Position numbers and translations under genes: made by a program. The notes below the pieces were generated by a model that had not been told where the DNA came from, ran no database searches, and saw only the letters and a list, made by a program, of their open reading frames with translations. Below are positions 33,667 to 41,234 of a stretch of DNA of 42,184 nt, one piece after another. This DNA is from an uncultured Dorea sp. (GTDB lineage: Bacteria; Bacillota; Clostridia; Lachnospirales; Lachnospiraceae): the NCBI GenBank assembly GCA_910588745.1, contig CAJURK010000026.1:1-42184 (forward strand), in the 5' to 3' direction. The stretch's first letter is position 1. Every line of letters starts with the position of its first letter.

Positions 33667-35442
33667 TTAATTTATAGAAATATGCAGTTCCTTCATGTCC
33701 TGCAAGGCGCGTTTGCCCTCCATCAGCCTCTGTAAACCTTCCATATCTGTCGCGTCAAGGCTTTTCGACGCCTCGTCCAGACTGTTCTGCTTAATCCGTA
33801 CCACCGTTTCTTTCAGCGCCTTTTCCTTTTCCTGCGCCGTAGAAATCTCCGGAAGCCTCGTATGAAACAGTTCTGCTACCCTGCGGTGTTCCTCCTCATC
33901 GGTAAAGCGGTTCATAATCTGCGCCGGATTCATCGTTCCCTCCTCCTGCTGCCGGTACAGAAGTTCAGCCACCGTATGGTACAATGGCTCCGTAAAATCT
34001 TCCGGTCCGATCACTCCTGCAATCTGCCGAAAAATATTCTCGTCCTCGATCAGCCAGGTCAGAAGTATTCTCTGGGATTTCAGCGCCCCGTCCTCCTTCC
34101 TTCTTTCCTTATTTACAGTAGCCTTAGGCCTGGTCACAGGCTTTGCCATCCCGGACTGAAGCGCCGTCTTCACTACCAGTTTCCGCAGTTCTTCCACGTT
34201 GACCCGGTAAGCCTTCGCAACCGCCTCAATGTAATTGCTCCGCTCAATCTCTTCCTCAAATTCCGCCAGCCTTCCAGCAGCCGCCCGCAGAAAACCGGTT
34301 CTGCCTTCCGGCGACGCCATATCATAATCTTGTTCCAGTATCTTTAGGCTGAACAAAAATCCGTTCCCCGCCTTATGGATTCGTTCCTCAAAAGCCTCCG
34401 CCCCCAGATTCTTAATAAATTCATCCGGATCCTTATATGGATCCATCCGAATAACCTTTGCCGTAATGCCCATACTTTTTAGGATTGGAATTGCCCTGAG
34501 AGCCGCCCTTGTCCCCGCGTCGTCGCTGTCATACGTCAGGTATACCTGATTCACATACCGCTTAATCAGCGCGGCGTGTCCTTCTGTGAGAGCCGTTCCA
34601 AGGGAAGCCACCGCATTGGTGAATCCGGCCTGATGGAGGGCAATCACATCCATATACCCCTCGCAGATCAGAAAATACGGCTTTCTTGAAATTCTGGCGC
34701 GGTGCAGGCCGTACAGATTTCTGCTCTTGTCAAACACAGGGGTCTCCGGAGAATTCAGATATTTCGGTTTCCCGTCGCCCATAACCCGTCCGCCGAATCC
34801 GATTACCCGGTTATTGGCGTCCATAATCGGAAACATCACCCGATTCCAGAACTTATCATATGCCCCGTGCCTCTCATCCGCCGATATCAGACCCGCCTTC
34901 AAAAGAACCTCGTCCGTATATCCTTTCGTCTTCAAATATCGGTACAAATCATCACTGTACTTATTGGAATATCCCAGACCAAAAGCCGTAATCGTCTCAT
35001 CGCTCAACTTCCTGTCCTTTAAATATGTATATGCCGCTCTTCCCTGCTCCGACTTTAACTGAACATAGAAATACTTCGCCGCCAGCTTATTCACTTCCAA
35101 AAGTATTGTCTTTAATTCTGCCTTCTCCTTCGCTTCTTTGGAATATTCTAGTTTCGGCAGCTCTACTCCGGCACGGTCTGCAAGTACTTTTAACGCTTCC
35201 TGAAAGGAATAATTCTCATATTCCATCAGGAACGTAAATACATTGCCTCCTGCCCCGCAGCCAAAACAGTAATACATCTGCTTTCCCCTGCTCACAGAAA
35301 AAGAAGGGGACTTCTCATTATGAAAAGGACATAGACCAAAATGAGAACTACCTTTCTTCTGAAGCTTCACGTAACCGGATATCACATCTACGATATCATT
35401 TTTCAGCCGTACTTCTTCAACCAGTTCTTCTGGATAATACAT
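33667..35442 (-). CDS. dnaG: DNA primase
   Basis: A 591-residue replication primase. The CHC2 zinc finger (CPFHNEKSPSFSV ... YYCFGCGAGG) spans about 38-68. The TOPRIM core holds FLICEGYMDVIALHQAG (about 260-276) and VYLTYDSDDAGTRAA (about 310-324). The C-terminal part is the helical DnaB-interacting domain (from about 450). Start ATG 35442 follows AGAGGAT. It is the first gene of the extended operon dnaG-rpoD-trmK-nif3-kinase. Confidence 0.97.
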   Translation of the reverse strand: MYYPEELVEEVRLKNDIVDVISGYVKLQKKGSSHFGLCPFHNEKSPSFSVSRGKQMYYCFGCGAGGNVFTFLMEYENYSFQEALKVLADRAGVELPKLEYSKEAKEKAELKTILLEVNKLAAKYFYVQLKSEQGRAAYTYLKDRKLSDETITAFGLGYSNKYSDDLYRYLKTKGYTDEVLLKAGLISADERHGAYDKFWNRVMFPIMDANNRVIGFGGRVMGDGKPKYLNSPETPVFDKSRNLYGLHRARISRKPYFLICEGYMDVIALHQAGFTNAVASLGTALTEGHAALIKRYVNQVYLTYDSDDAGTRAALRAIPILKSMGITAKVIRMDPYKDPDEFIKNLGAEAFEERIHKAGNGFLFSLKILEQDYDMASPEGRTGFLRAAAGRLAEFEEEIERSNYIEAVAKAYRVNVEELRKLVVKTALQSGMAKPVTRPKATVNKERRKEDGALKSQRILLTWLIEDENIFRQIAGVIGPEDFTEPLYHTVAELLYRQQEEGTMNPAQIMNRFTDEEEHRRVAELFHTRLPEISTAQEKEKALKETVVRIKQNSLDEASKSLDATDMEGLQRLMEGKRALQDMKELHISIN

Positions 35443-35579
35443 AAACGACGTATCCTCTTTTCTAATCTCCCAGCCAGGCTCCCGCCTGATCGCTTATTCT
35501 TGTCTAAAGGAGTCTCTCTGCCTTTTTTGGAGAAAACATCCCTATATAAAATTAATTCGACAAAACTTCCTGATTTCCT

Positions 35580-36587
35580 TTAATTTTTCCAAGATTTTGG
35601 AATAAAATATTCTTCAAACTTCTGAACTGCATAAGAGTCCGTCATTCCGGCGATATAATCGCAGGCCGCCTGCTCCCTCGAAGACTCATTCTTCTCCATC
35701 ATCCGGCGGTACTGTTCCGGCATCAGCTCCGGATGCTCCATGTAATAGCCATATAAATTTGTAACCATATGAACCGCCTTAGACTCTTCTCCCTTAGCCG
35801 CAGGATTTAAGTAAACATGCTGAAACAGAAAACTCCTAAGCCCGTACATCGCTTTCCAGACTTCATCCGACATCCGGATTTCCGGCTGATTCATACTGTG
35901 TATAATTACATCGTGAACCATGGTATCAAGCCGGCCTTTTGAAGAATGCCCCAGCACAGCCGCATACTCTTCCGGTATATCCTTTTCCGTTAGAATCCCT
36001 CCCCGGATGGCGTCGTCAATATCGTGATTAATATAGGCAATCTTATCGGAAAGCTGCACCAAACGCCCCTCCAGCGTACGGGGCGTTCCGCCGGACCTAT
36101 GATTGCGGATTCCATCTCTCACTTCCCAGGTAAGGTTCAGCCCTTCCCCCTGCTTTTCCAGAATTTCTACCACCCGAACGCTCTGCTCATTGTGTCGGAA
36201 TCCCATAGGACAAATATCATTCAGGGCGTGTTCCCCGGCGTGGCCAAACGGCGTATGACCCAGATCATGCCCCAGAGCAATCGCCTCTACCAAATCCTCA
36301 TTCAGTTTAAGGGCTTTGGCAATGGTACGTGCGTTCTGGGATACCTCCAGGGTATGAATCAGCCTGGTCCGATAATGATCGCCCATAGGCTGAAGAAAAA
36401 CCTGCGTCTTTCGTTTTAACCGGCGAAAAGATTTACAGTGGAGGATCCTGTCCCTGTCCCGCTGAAACACCGGACGGATATCGCATTCTTCCTCCTTCCG
36501 CTCTCTTCCCCGCGAATCCCTGCTTAGTACTGCATATTTACTTAACATTCCCACTTCACGCAGTTCCAGCTCTTCTCGAATTGTCAT
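35580..36587 (-). CDS. dgt: dGTP triphosphohydrolase-like HD phosphohydrolase
   Basis: A 335-residue HD-domain enzyme that removes triphosphate from dGTP or related dNTPs. The N-terminal part has FRRLKRKTQVFLQPMGDHYRTRLIHTLE-like sequence; the HD motif is in IALGHDLGHTPFGHAGEHAL (about 107-126), and SDKIAYINHDIDDAIRGG supplies a further Asp. The start ATG 36587 follows AAGGAGGGAGTT. It commonly sits next to dnaG in Clostridia, but here it has its own promoter and leader hairpin. Confidence 0.93.
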   Translation of the reverse strand: MTIREELELREVGMLSKYAVLSRDSRGRERKEEECDIRPVFQRDRDRILHCKSFRRLKRKTQVFLQPMGDHYRTRLIHTLEVSQNARTIAKALKLNEDLVEAIALGHDLGHTPFGHAGEHALNDICPMGFRHNEQSVRVVEILEKQGEGLNLTWEVRDGIRNHRSGGTPRTLEGRLVQLSDKIAYINHDIDDAIRGGILTEKDIPEEYAAVLGHSSKGRLDTMVHDVIIHSMNQPEIRMSDEVWKAMYGLRSFLFQHVYLNPAAKGEESKAVHMVTNLYGYYMEHPELMPEQYRRMMEKNESSREQAACDYIAGMTDSYAVQKFEEYFIPKSWKN

Positions 36588-36631
36588 AACTCCCTCCTTA
36601 TACCGCGCTCATTCCGCAATAACTCTTGCTT

Positions 36632-36659
36632 TTGACGAGCCGCAGTCCCAACTCGTCAA
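36632..36659 (-). promoter_or_regulatory. Stem-loop in the dgt leader
   Basis: TTGACGAG (36632-36639) and CTCGTCAA (36652-36659) form a perfect 8-bp stem with a 12-base loop in the dgt 5' untranslated region, about 45 bases before the start codon. Confidence 0.5.
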
Positions 36660-36671
36660 CCTCTACATAAT

Positions 36672-36700
36672 ATATTACACTTTGATACATAAAATGTAAA
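36672..36700 (-). promoter_or_regulatory. dgt promoter
   Basis: Minus-strand TTTACA (36695-36700), 17-base spacer, TAATAT (36672-36677), about 80 bases before dgt. Confidence 0.6.
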
Positions 36701-36736
36701 CAGAACAAAAGCAGATTTCACACAGGACTTTGCACT

Positions 36737-36907
36737 TGCGTTACTGTCCACTCCGTTCACAGCAACTTTCGCAAATCCATTTAAAATTCGCTTCGCGAAT
36801 GGGATTTGCTCACACCTGAATCACTTTCTTACGTACTTTGCAGTGAATGCAAAGTACTGTGTGAGCAGTAACGCACTTGCTGCATAATCCGAACAAAAAT
36901 GATTCAG
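36737..36907. repeat. Branched inverted-repeat element, copy 2 of the hairpin family
   Basis: An outer stem TGCGTTACTG (36737-36746) with CAGTAACGCA (36866-36875) encloses three more perfect stems. These are GCAAATCC/GGATTTGC (36771-36778/36802-36809), GCTCACAC/GTGTGAGC (36808-36815/36859-36866) and GTACTTTGCA/TGCAAAGTAC (36833-36842/36848-36857). CTGAATCA (36816-36823) could pair with TGATTCAG (36900-36907) as an alternative fold. Its first 29 bases match the der leader repeat (8875-8903) at 23/29. No gene is seen in 36588-37003; the rest of this gap holds the dgt promoter/leader and the rpiB terminator. Confidence 0.6.
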
Positions 36908-36950
36908 AAGTGAACGAACCCTTTGGATTGCGCCTATACTTGACATATAG

Positions 36951-36980
36951 AAAAAGAACCGGAGAACAAATCTCCGGCTC
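36951..36980 (-). terminator. Terminator of the SorC-G1PDH-HAD-rpiB operon
   Basis: Minus-strand GAGCCGGAGA and TCTCCGGTTC pair over 10 bp (one G-U) with a 5-base loop and are followed by TTTTTC. It begins about 25 bases after the rpiB stop. Confidence 0.9.
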
Positions 36981-37003
36981 AATTTTACATTACATAATCT
37001 CAT

Positions 37004-37441
37004 TTACTGTTCATTTTCAAAATCAATGATTCTTTGCACCTTATCCACAGACCTGCAGTTCGGATCCCATTCTACAGACAGATACTCTCTCACCAACTCT
37101 TTGGCAAGATTAATTCCAATCACTTGGGACCCCATCGTAATCACATTGGCATGATTGGACAATTCTGCTCTCTGAGCCTGATATACATCGTGAATGCAGG
37201 CCGCATAAGCGCCCTTTACCTTATTCGCCGCAATCGACACGCCAATACCGGTTCCGCATACCACGATGCCCCTGTCGTACTCCTTTGACGCGACTGCTTT
37301 GGCAACTTCAATCGCTGTATTGGCATAAATCGGATCCTCGCTTCCAAAATCTCCGGTTTCATGGCCGAGTCCTTTCACAAACTCCATAAGCTGCAGTTTA
37401 AACTCCTGTGCGTTGGGATCGCATCCAAATGCTATTTTCAT
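37004..37441 (-). CDS. rpiB: Ribose-5-phosphate isomerase B-type protein
   Basis: A 145-residue RpiB/LacAB-family isomerase. The start MKIAFGCDPNAQEFK and the active-site cysteine loop GIVVCGTGIGVSIAANK (about 64-80) are typical. Members interconvert ribose-5-phosphate and ribulose-5-phosphate, but close relatives isomerise allose-6-phosphate, galactose-6-phosphate or other sugar phosphates. Being the last gene of an operon with a sugar-phosphate-sensing SorC regulator and a HAD phosphatase, it may act on another sugar phosphate. Start ATG 37441, GGAGGATGTAAGG upstream. Confidence 0.9.
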   Translation of the reverse strand: MKIAFGCDPNAQEFKLQLMEFVKGLGHETGDFGSEDPIYANTAIEVAKAVASKEYDRGIVVCGTGIGVSIAANKVKGAYAACIHDVYQAQRAELSNHANVITMGSQVIGINLAKELVREYLSVEWDPNCRSVDKVQRIIDFENEQ

Positions 37442-37515
37442 CCTTACATCCTCCTTCTATTTTTATATTCATATGAATGAAAATCTTTCGCTCATCGTCT
37501 TATTCCAAGACTGTC

Positions 37516-38310
37516 TCACAAATAATTTCTCATTTCTCCAAGAGAATCAAAAATACAGGTCGGCTCTATATCCGATTCCGCCACCGTCTGCATATCCGCC
37601 TCCCCGGTCAGCACCAGAAAGCCTTTTGCTCCATTCTTTACTCCCGTCGCTACGTCGGTATACAAACGGTCTCCCACAAAAGCCATTTCCGACGGAGCGT
37701 AACCCGTTATTTCCGTAATCATCTCCACCGTTTCTTTCCACGGCTTCCCAAGAAATCTGGGCTTCACTCCGGTAGAATCGGTAATCAAACTGCACATAGC
37801 GCCGCAGTCCGGCATAAATCCATACTCTGTCGGGCAATTTGTGTCCATATGCGTAGCAATAAACGGAACGCCGTTTCTCACATAATGGCAGATTCGATCT
37901 AATTTATGGTAAGTCAGCGTTGTGTCAAAGCTCTGCACCGCCACATCCGGATTATCTTCCACCAGCCGGATTCCCTTCGCTCTCCAGTTTTCTTCCAAAA
38001 CCGGAGTTCCGTTCAGATAAACCCCTGCTTCCGGATAATTCACCTTCAAAAACTCTGCGCACACATCTCCTGCTGTCACAACCCGGTTCTCTTCCACGTC
38101 CAACCCCAGTTTGTGCAGCTTCTCCACATATACCGAGGGTACTTTAGACGCGTTATTGGTAAAAAATATGTACTCTCTTTCTTCAGAGCCTTCCACCTGG
38201 CGGATAAAATCAAGCGCTCCCTCAATCAGCCTGTCTCCTAAATATACCGTACCGTCCATATCCAAAACAAATAATTTCACACCGTTTAACGCTTCTTCTT
38301 TTTTTAGCAT
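37516..38310 (-). CDS. HAD-IIA phosphatase (NagD/AraL type)
   Basis: A 264-residue HAD-superfamily IIA hydrolase. Motif I is VLDMDGTVYLGDRLIEGA (nucleophile Asp about 16, acid Asp about 18), motif II FFTNNAS, motif III the Lys of FLGKPWKE, and motif IV FVGDRLYTDVATG. It dephosphorylates small sugar or glycerol phosphates. Its gene lies 11 bases after the G1P dehydrogenase gene, as AraL (a HAD-IIA sugar phosphatase) sits with AraM in the Bacillus subtilis ara operon. The natural substrate is not visible; sn-glycerol-1-phosphate or a pentose phosphate are candidates. Confidence 0.9.
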   Translation of the reverse strand: MLKKEEALNGVKLFVLDMDGTVYLGDRLIEGALDFIRQVEGSEEREYIFFTNNASKVPSVYVEKLHKLGLDVEENRVVTAGDVCAEFLKVNYPEAGVYLNGTPVLEENWRAKGIRLVEDNPDVAVQSFDTTLTYHKLDRICHYVRNGVPFIATHMDTNCPTEYGFMPDCGAMCSLITDSTGVKPRFLGKPWKETVEMITEITGYAPSEMAFVGDRLYTDVATGVKNGAKGFLVLTGEADMQTVAESDIEPTCIFDSLGEMRNYL

Positions 38311-38321
38311 AATCTTTTCCT

Positions 38322-39500
38322 CTATCCGTAGATTTCCTTCGTAATTTTCTCTGCTATCTCTTCTAAACGGCCTTGTTCCTTCGCAAACTGCATGACCGAA
38401 TATCTTGGCCTGACGCTGTAGCCTTTCAGCAGGCTCTCATGGAACAATTCTCTCGAAATCCCGATATCTTTCGGCCTCACCGGCGCTCCCCCTCTTGCAA
38501 GAAGCCGCTCAATTTCTTCATGCGACGGGCATTTTTCTTTCGTCCCTTCTGGCAGAATATCCTCAAGTTCCTCGAAAAACCTGGCAACCACAGGTGTTGC
38601 GACCCCCACCTGAATACCGTGATGGTTCGGGTTCTTCCCTCTTGCAATAAAATCCATTTCCCAGAAATGGGACAGCATATGCTCCGCTCCCGACGCTGGT
38701 CTTGATATATTAACCAGAGCCATCGCTACTCCCGTTAGAGTCAGCGCCTCCATCAGCGCTCCCAAAGAGTTTGCATCCCGGGCTTTTAATCCCTCTGCCC
38801 TCGAAAAACACGCGTCCAGCGCCTTCTGCACCAGGGTTACGCAGGTATCGCACCGATAATCGCCGTTCGCCTTCACCGCCAAATCCCAGTCAGCCAGAGC
38901 CGTAATCTTTCCAATTACGTCGCCGTAACCGGCCTGAATCAGATCCTGAGGAGCTGTCTGCAGAATGTCCGTATCCCCAATCAGTCCATAAGTCAGGTGC
39001 GCAACCGGCGAATACTTATACCCATGCGAGATAATCGGCGCTCCGTCCGCGACATAGCCGTCCATGGACGGCGCTGTCGCTACAATAATATACGGCAGCT
39101 TCGTGCGGGAAGTCACAAATTTAACCGAATCATTGAGGACGCCGGATCCCACCGCTATCATCAGCTTCACATCCAAATCCTGCTCCTGAAGGATTCTCCC
39201 CAACGTCTTTTCATCAGGAAGAAGAATGTCTCCGCCCACATCGAACAGCAGCTCCTTCACTTGAAAACCATGATTTTTCAATAGTTCTGCCGCTTTCTTT
39301 CCCGCCACCCGGTAGGTATTATTATCAAATACCATCAGGATCTTTCCATCCTTAAATGGCTCCGCCATCCTGGGCAGTTCTTCTATAGCGCCTTTCCCGA
39401 TTGCCATGTCGTGAACGCTGAAATTATGGCGGCGCCCGCAGGAACAGTCAAATTCTGTACGCGGCATCTCATTGATCGTCATGTTTAAAATCTCATTCAT
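38322..39500 (-). CDS. sn-Glycerol-1-phosphate dehydrogenase (EgsA/AraM type)
   Basis: A 392-residue metal-dependent dehydrogenase of the archaeal-type G1P family. It shows MIAVGSGVLNDSVKF (about 114-128, nucleotide site), TAPSMDGYVADGAP (about 142-155), and metal-ligand regions AGYGDVIGK (Asp about 194), SGAEHMLSHFWE and NHHGIQVGVAT. An N-terminal CSCGRRH motif is present. In B. subtilis AraM reduces DHAP to G1P for PcrB-type lipid synthesis; no PcrB or other G1P-lipid gene is in this window. Start ATG 39500 behind AGGAGG. Reaction inferred from family; pathway unknown. Confidence 0.9.
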   Translation of the reverse strand: MNEILNMTINEMPRTEFDCSCGRRHNFSVHDMAIGKGAIEELPRMAEPFKDGKILMVFDNNTYRVAGKKAAELLKNHGFQVKELLFDVGGDILLPDEKTLGRILQEQDLDVKLMIAVGSGVLNDSVKFVTSRTKLPYIIVATAPSMDGYVADGAPIISHGYKYSPVAHLTYGLIGDTDILQTAPQDLIQAGYGDVIGKITALADWDLAVKANGDYRCDTCVTLVQKALDACFSRAEGLKARDANSLGALMEALTLTGVAMALVNISRPASGAEHMLSHFWEMDFIARGKNPNHHGIQVGVATPVVARFFEELEDILPEGTKEKCPSHEEIERLLARGGAPVRPKDIGISRELFHESLLKGYSVRPRYSVMQFAKEQGRLEEIAEKITKEIYG

Positions 39501-39532
39501 CGTGATTTCCTCCTATTATTTCCTTTTTCATG

Positions 39533-40483
39533 CTATTCTTTCGATGCCAGAGCCCTGGCACATCCTACATCTGTAATTAATGTATTGATATATCTTCCCC
39601 GAACCGCTCCTAGAATCGCCGGAAGCTTATCCGTCCCTCCCGCGATCCCTACAGAACGCGGAACCTTTCTGAGCCTATGTATGTCGATTCCTACCACATT
39701 GTTATCGCCTCGGAAAGGAGCCGTATCCCCAGCGTCATCGTAAAACTGCATACACAGTTCTCCCGCCGCCCTCCTCTTAATCAGAGATTCCAGTTCATTC
39801 GCCTTGAAATACCCAGTGGCCTGTATCGCCGAATGTTCATTGGGATAACCGATTCCCACCAGCGCCACATCCAGCTTTCCAAAAAGCACGATTGCCGATA
39901 AAAGGCTCTCCTCTTTCATCAATTCCTCACGAATCTGCCTTCCCGACACTCTGGCCGGAGCATGCAGGGGGACGAATGCTCCATCAAACATTCGGGACAG
40001 CTTTTCCGCTAAGCTTCCTGCATGGAGTTCCGTCCGCAGCCTTCCCATGCCTCCGATCAGCGGAACAAAGGTTACGTCCTCCGCCTTTGGCGCTTCAATC
40101 GCTGAAACCATATGATAAAGCGTTGTTCCCATGGACACCCCCACAATATCGCCGTCCTTAATCAAATACTGCAAATAACCGGCCGCCGCATTCCCCAAAG
40201 CCTTTTCCGTATCCTCTTGCGAATCTCCGGAAGCCACCACCAGCACTTCCCGAAGCCCGTACTGCGCTTCCAGCTTTTTCTCCAATTCCCAATATTCAAG
40301 GGTTTCCAGACCCGGTATTCTAATTTCCACAATCTGCTGCTCCCTGGCCGAAGCTAAAAGCCTGGCAACCGTAGGACGGGATAGCCCTAGCTGTTTTCCA
40401 ATCTGCTGCTGACTGGCATCCTGGTTGTAATACAAATCGCATACTTTAATCATCAGACGCGGATCATCCACTACTTTCTTCAT
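39533..40483 (-). CDS. SorC/DeoR-type sugar-phosphate-responsive regulator
   Basis: A 316-residue SorC-family regulator. The N-terminal HTH is DASQQQIGKQLGLSRPTVAR (about 22-41). The C-terminal effector domain (from about 60) has the NagB-like sugar-phosphate fold, with GDIVGVSMGTTLYHMV and GIAGGTDKLPAILGAVRG near the end. It is first in the operon with G1P dehydrogenase, HAD phosphatase and rpiB, and so probably controls it. A perfect consensus promoter and two 16-bp direct repeats lie upstream. ATG 40483 with AGGAG. Confidence 0.93.
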   Translation of the reverse strand: MKKVVDDPRLMIKVCDLYYNQDASQQQIGKQLGLSRPTVARLLASAREQQIVEIRIPGLETLEYWELEKKLEAQYGLREVLVVASGDSQEDTEKALGNAAAGYLQYLIKDGDIVGVSMGTTLYHMVSAIEAPKAEDVTFVPLIGGMGRLRTELHAGSLAEKLSRMFDGAFVPLHAPARVSGRQIREELMKEESLLSAIVLFGKLDVALVGIGYPNEHSAIQATGYFKANELESLIKRRAAGELCMQFYDDAGDTAPFRGDNNVVGIDIHRLRKVPRSVGIAGGTDKLPAILGAVRGRYINTLITDVGCARALASKE

Positions 40484-40505
40484 GCATCATCTCTCCTATG
40501 CCCAT

Positions 40506-40534
40506 ATTATAAATTTCTTCTATGTATTTGTCAA
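40506..40534 (-). promoter_or_regulatory. Promoter of the SorC-G1PDH-HAD-rpiB operon
   Basis: Minus-strand TTGACA (40529-40534), 17-base spacer, TATAAT (40506-40511): a perfect sigma-A consensus, starting about 15-20 bases before the SorC start codon. Confidence 0.88.
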
Positions 40535-40547
40535 TATATAAAATTCA

Positions 40548-40625
40548 TTTATTTTTACATTTTACTCTTTTTGTCATATGTTTTAAATAAATATCTATTT
40601 TTTATCAGCTTTATTTTTACATTTT
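40548..40625 (-). promoter_or_regulatory. Paired 16-bp direct repeats, candidate SorC operators
   Basis: TTTATTTTTACATTTT occurs at 40548-40563 and again, identical, at 40610-40625, 62 bp apart (close to six helical turns). The second is followed by GTAA, giving a TTACA-n3-TGTAA-like symmetry. Both lie upstream of the -35. The remainder of the gap to 40862 shows no gene; a weak hairpin with TATTTTT on the minus strand (about 40715-40748) may end the small-gene transcript. Confidence 0.55.
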
Positions 40626-40862
40626 GTAATAATATAACAAATGCACTTTATCCAACATGCATGGAAACCACAAATTCAAAAATACCCTTCCGTGCGGCAA
40701 ATCCCACATAAAAATAGGGCAGAGAGAGAATTACTTTCTCACCCTTCCCAATTCATCCATACCTTTATTGATAACGGCTTGTAGTCCGCTGCACTTAGCG
40801 AACAATATCCGTGACTATAGTTTCACCGGTAAGACTAGCTCCATGCCCGGCACATGATCAGA

Positions 40863-40886
40863 AGAGCAGCCTTATAAGGCTACTCT
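40863..40886. other. Short hairpin at the end of the 61-residue gene
   Basis: AGAG-C-AGCCTTATAAGGCT-A-CTCT overlaps the stop codon of the small minus-strand gene. The 14-base centre is a perfect palindrome. No U-run follows on either strand, so it may be a processing or stability hairpin rather than a terminator. Confidence 0.4.
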
Positions 40887-41065
40887 CCTCCTGGTCCGTC
40901 CCTTCGCGGCACTTCATCCGGAATCATATCCGACGCTCCATTACCATCATCATTCCTGCCCGGCTTCTTTTCGGAAGTAATTGGCAAATCACGATAAACC
41001 GCCGATTCCCTGTTTCCTTCATATGCATCTTTCGTTCTTGTATAATCTCTCGCTTTTTCTTTCAT
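40880..41065 (-). CDS. Small hydrophilic orphan protein
   Basis: A 61-residue, highly charged protein (MKEKARDYTRTKDAYEGNRE at the N-terminus, DEVPRRDGPGGE at the end) with no hydrophobic segment or cysteine. Its main support is a strong ribosome-binding site, AAAGGAGCGTGTACAG before ATG 41065. I do not recognise it. A predicted plus-strand transcript (41053-41166) overlaps its start codon and Shine-Dalgarno in antisense. Confidence 0.55.
   Translation of the reverse strand: MKEKARDYTRTKDAYEGNRESAVYRDLPITSEKKPGRNDDGNGASDMIPDEVPRRDGPGGE
41018..41046 (+). promoter_or_regulatory. Candidate promoter of a plus-strand small RNA
   Basis: TTCATA (41018-41023), 17-base spacer, consensus TATAAT (41041-41046), inside the antisense strand of the 61-residue gene. 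Start predicted near 41053. Confidence 0.4.
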
Positions 41066-41166
41066 CTGTACACGCTCCTTTCATGTTTAGGATGCGCAGG
41101 TATGCAGAAAATATACTCAGCGAAGAAGCGCGGCACGAATGCAGGCTTCTTCGCTGTTTGTTTTTC
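41053..41166 (+). ncRNA. Candidate antisense small RNA
   Basis: A strong plus-strand intrinsic terminator (CAGCGAAGAAGC at 41118-41129, GCTTCTTCGCTG at 41145-41156, then TTTGTTTTTC) has no plus-strand coding gene before it. A TTCATA-17-TATAAT promoter upstream would give an RNA of about 110 bases. It would be complementary to the 5' end of the 61-residue gene, including its Shine-Dalgarno (about 41069-41083). The terminator is clear; the RNA itself is inferred. Confidence 0.45.
41118..41166 (+). terminator. Intrinsic terminator without an upstream coding gene
   Basis: A perfect 12-bp stem, 15-base loop and TTTGTTTTT tail on the plus strand. On the minus strand the hairpin is followed by AGTATATTTTC, so plus-strand action is favoured. 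Confidence 0.85.
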
Positions 41167-41234
41167 TTTCAAGCTCTTAACTTCTATCACAGAATGTCGA
41201 TATACAAATAACAGCAAAATTTTAGAAAAACGGG

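Noticed and set aside
36821..37003. 60-codon minus-strand frame in the dgt-rpiB gap
   Set aside because: It runs through the rpiB terminator and the inverted-repeat element and lacks a convincing start site.
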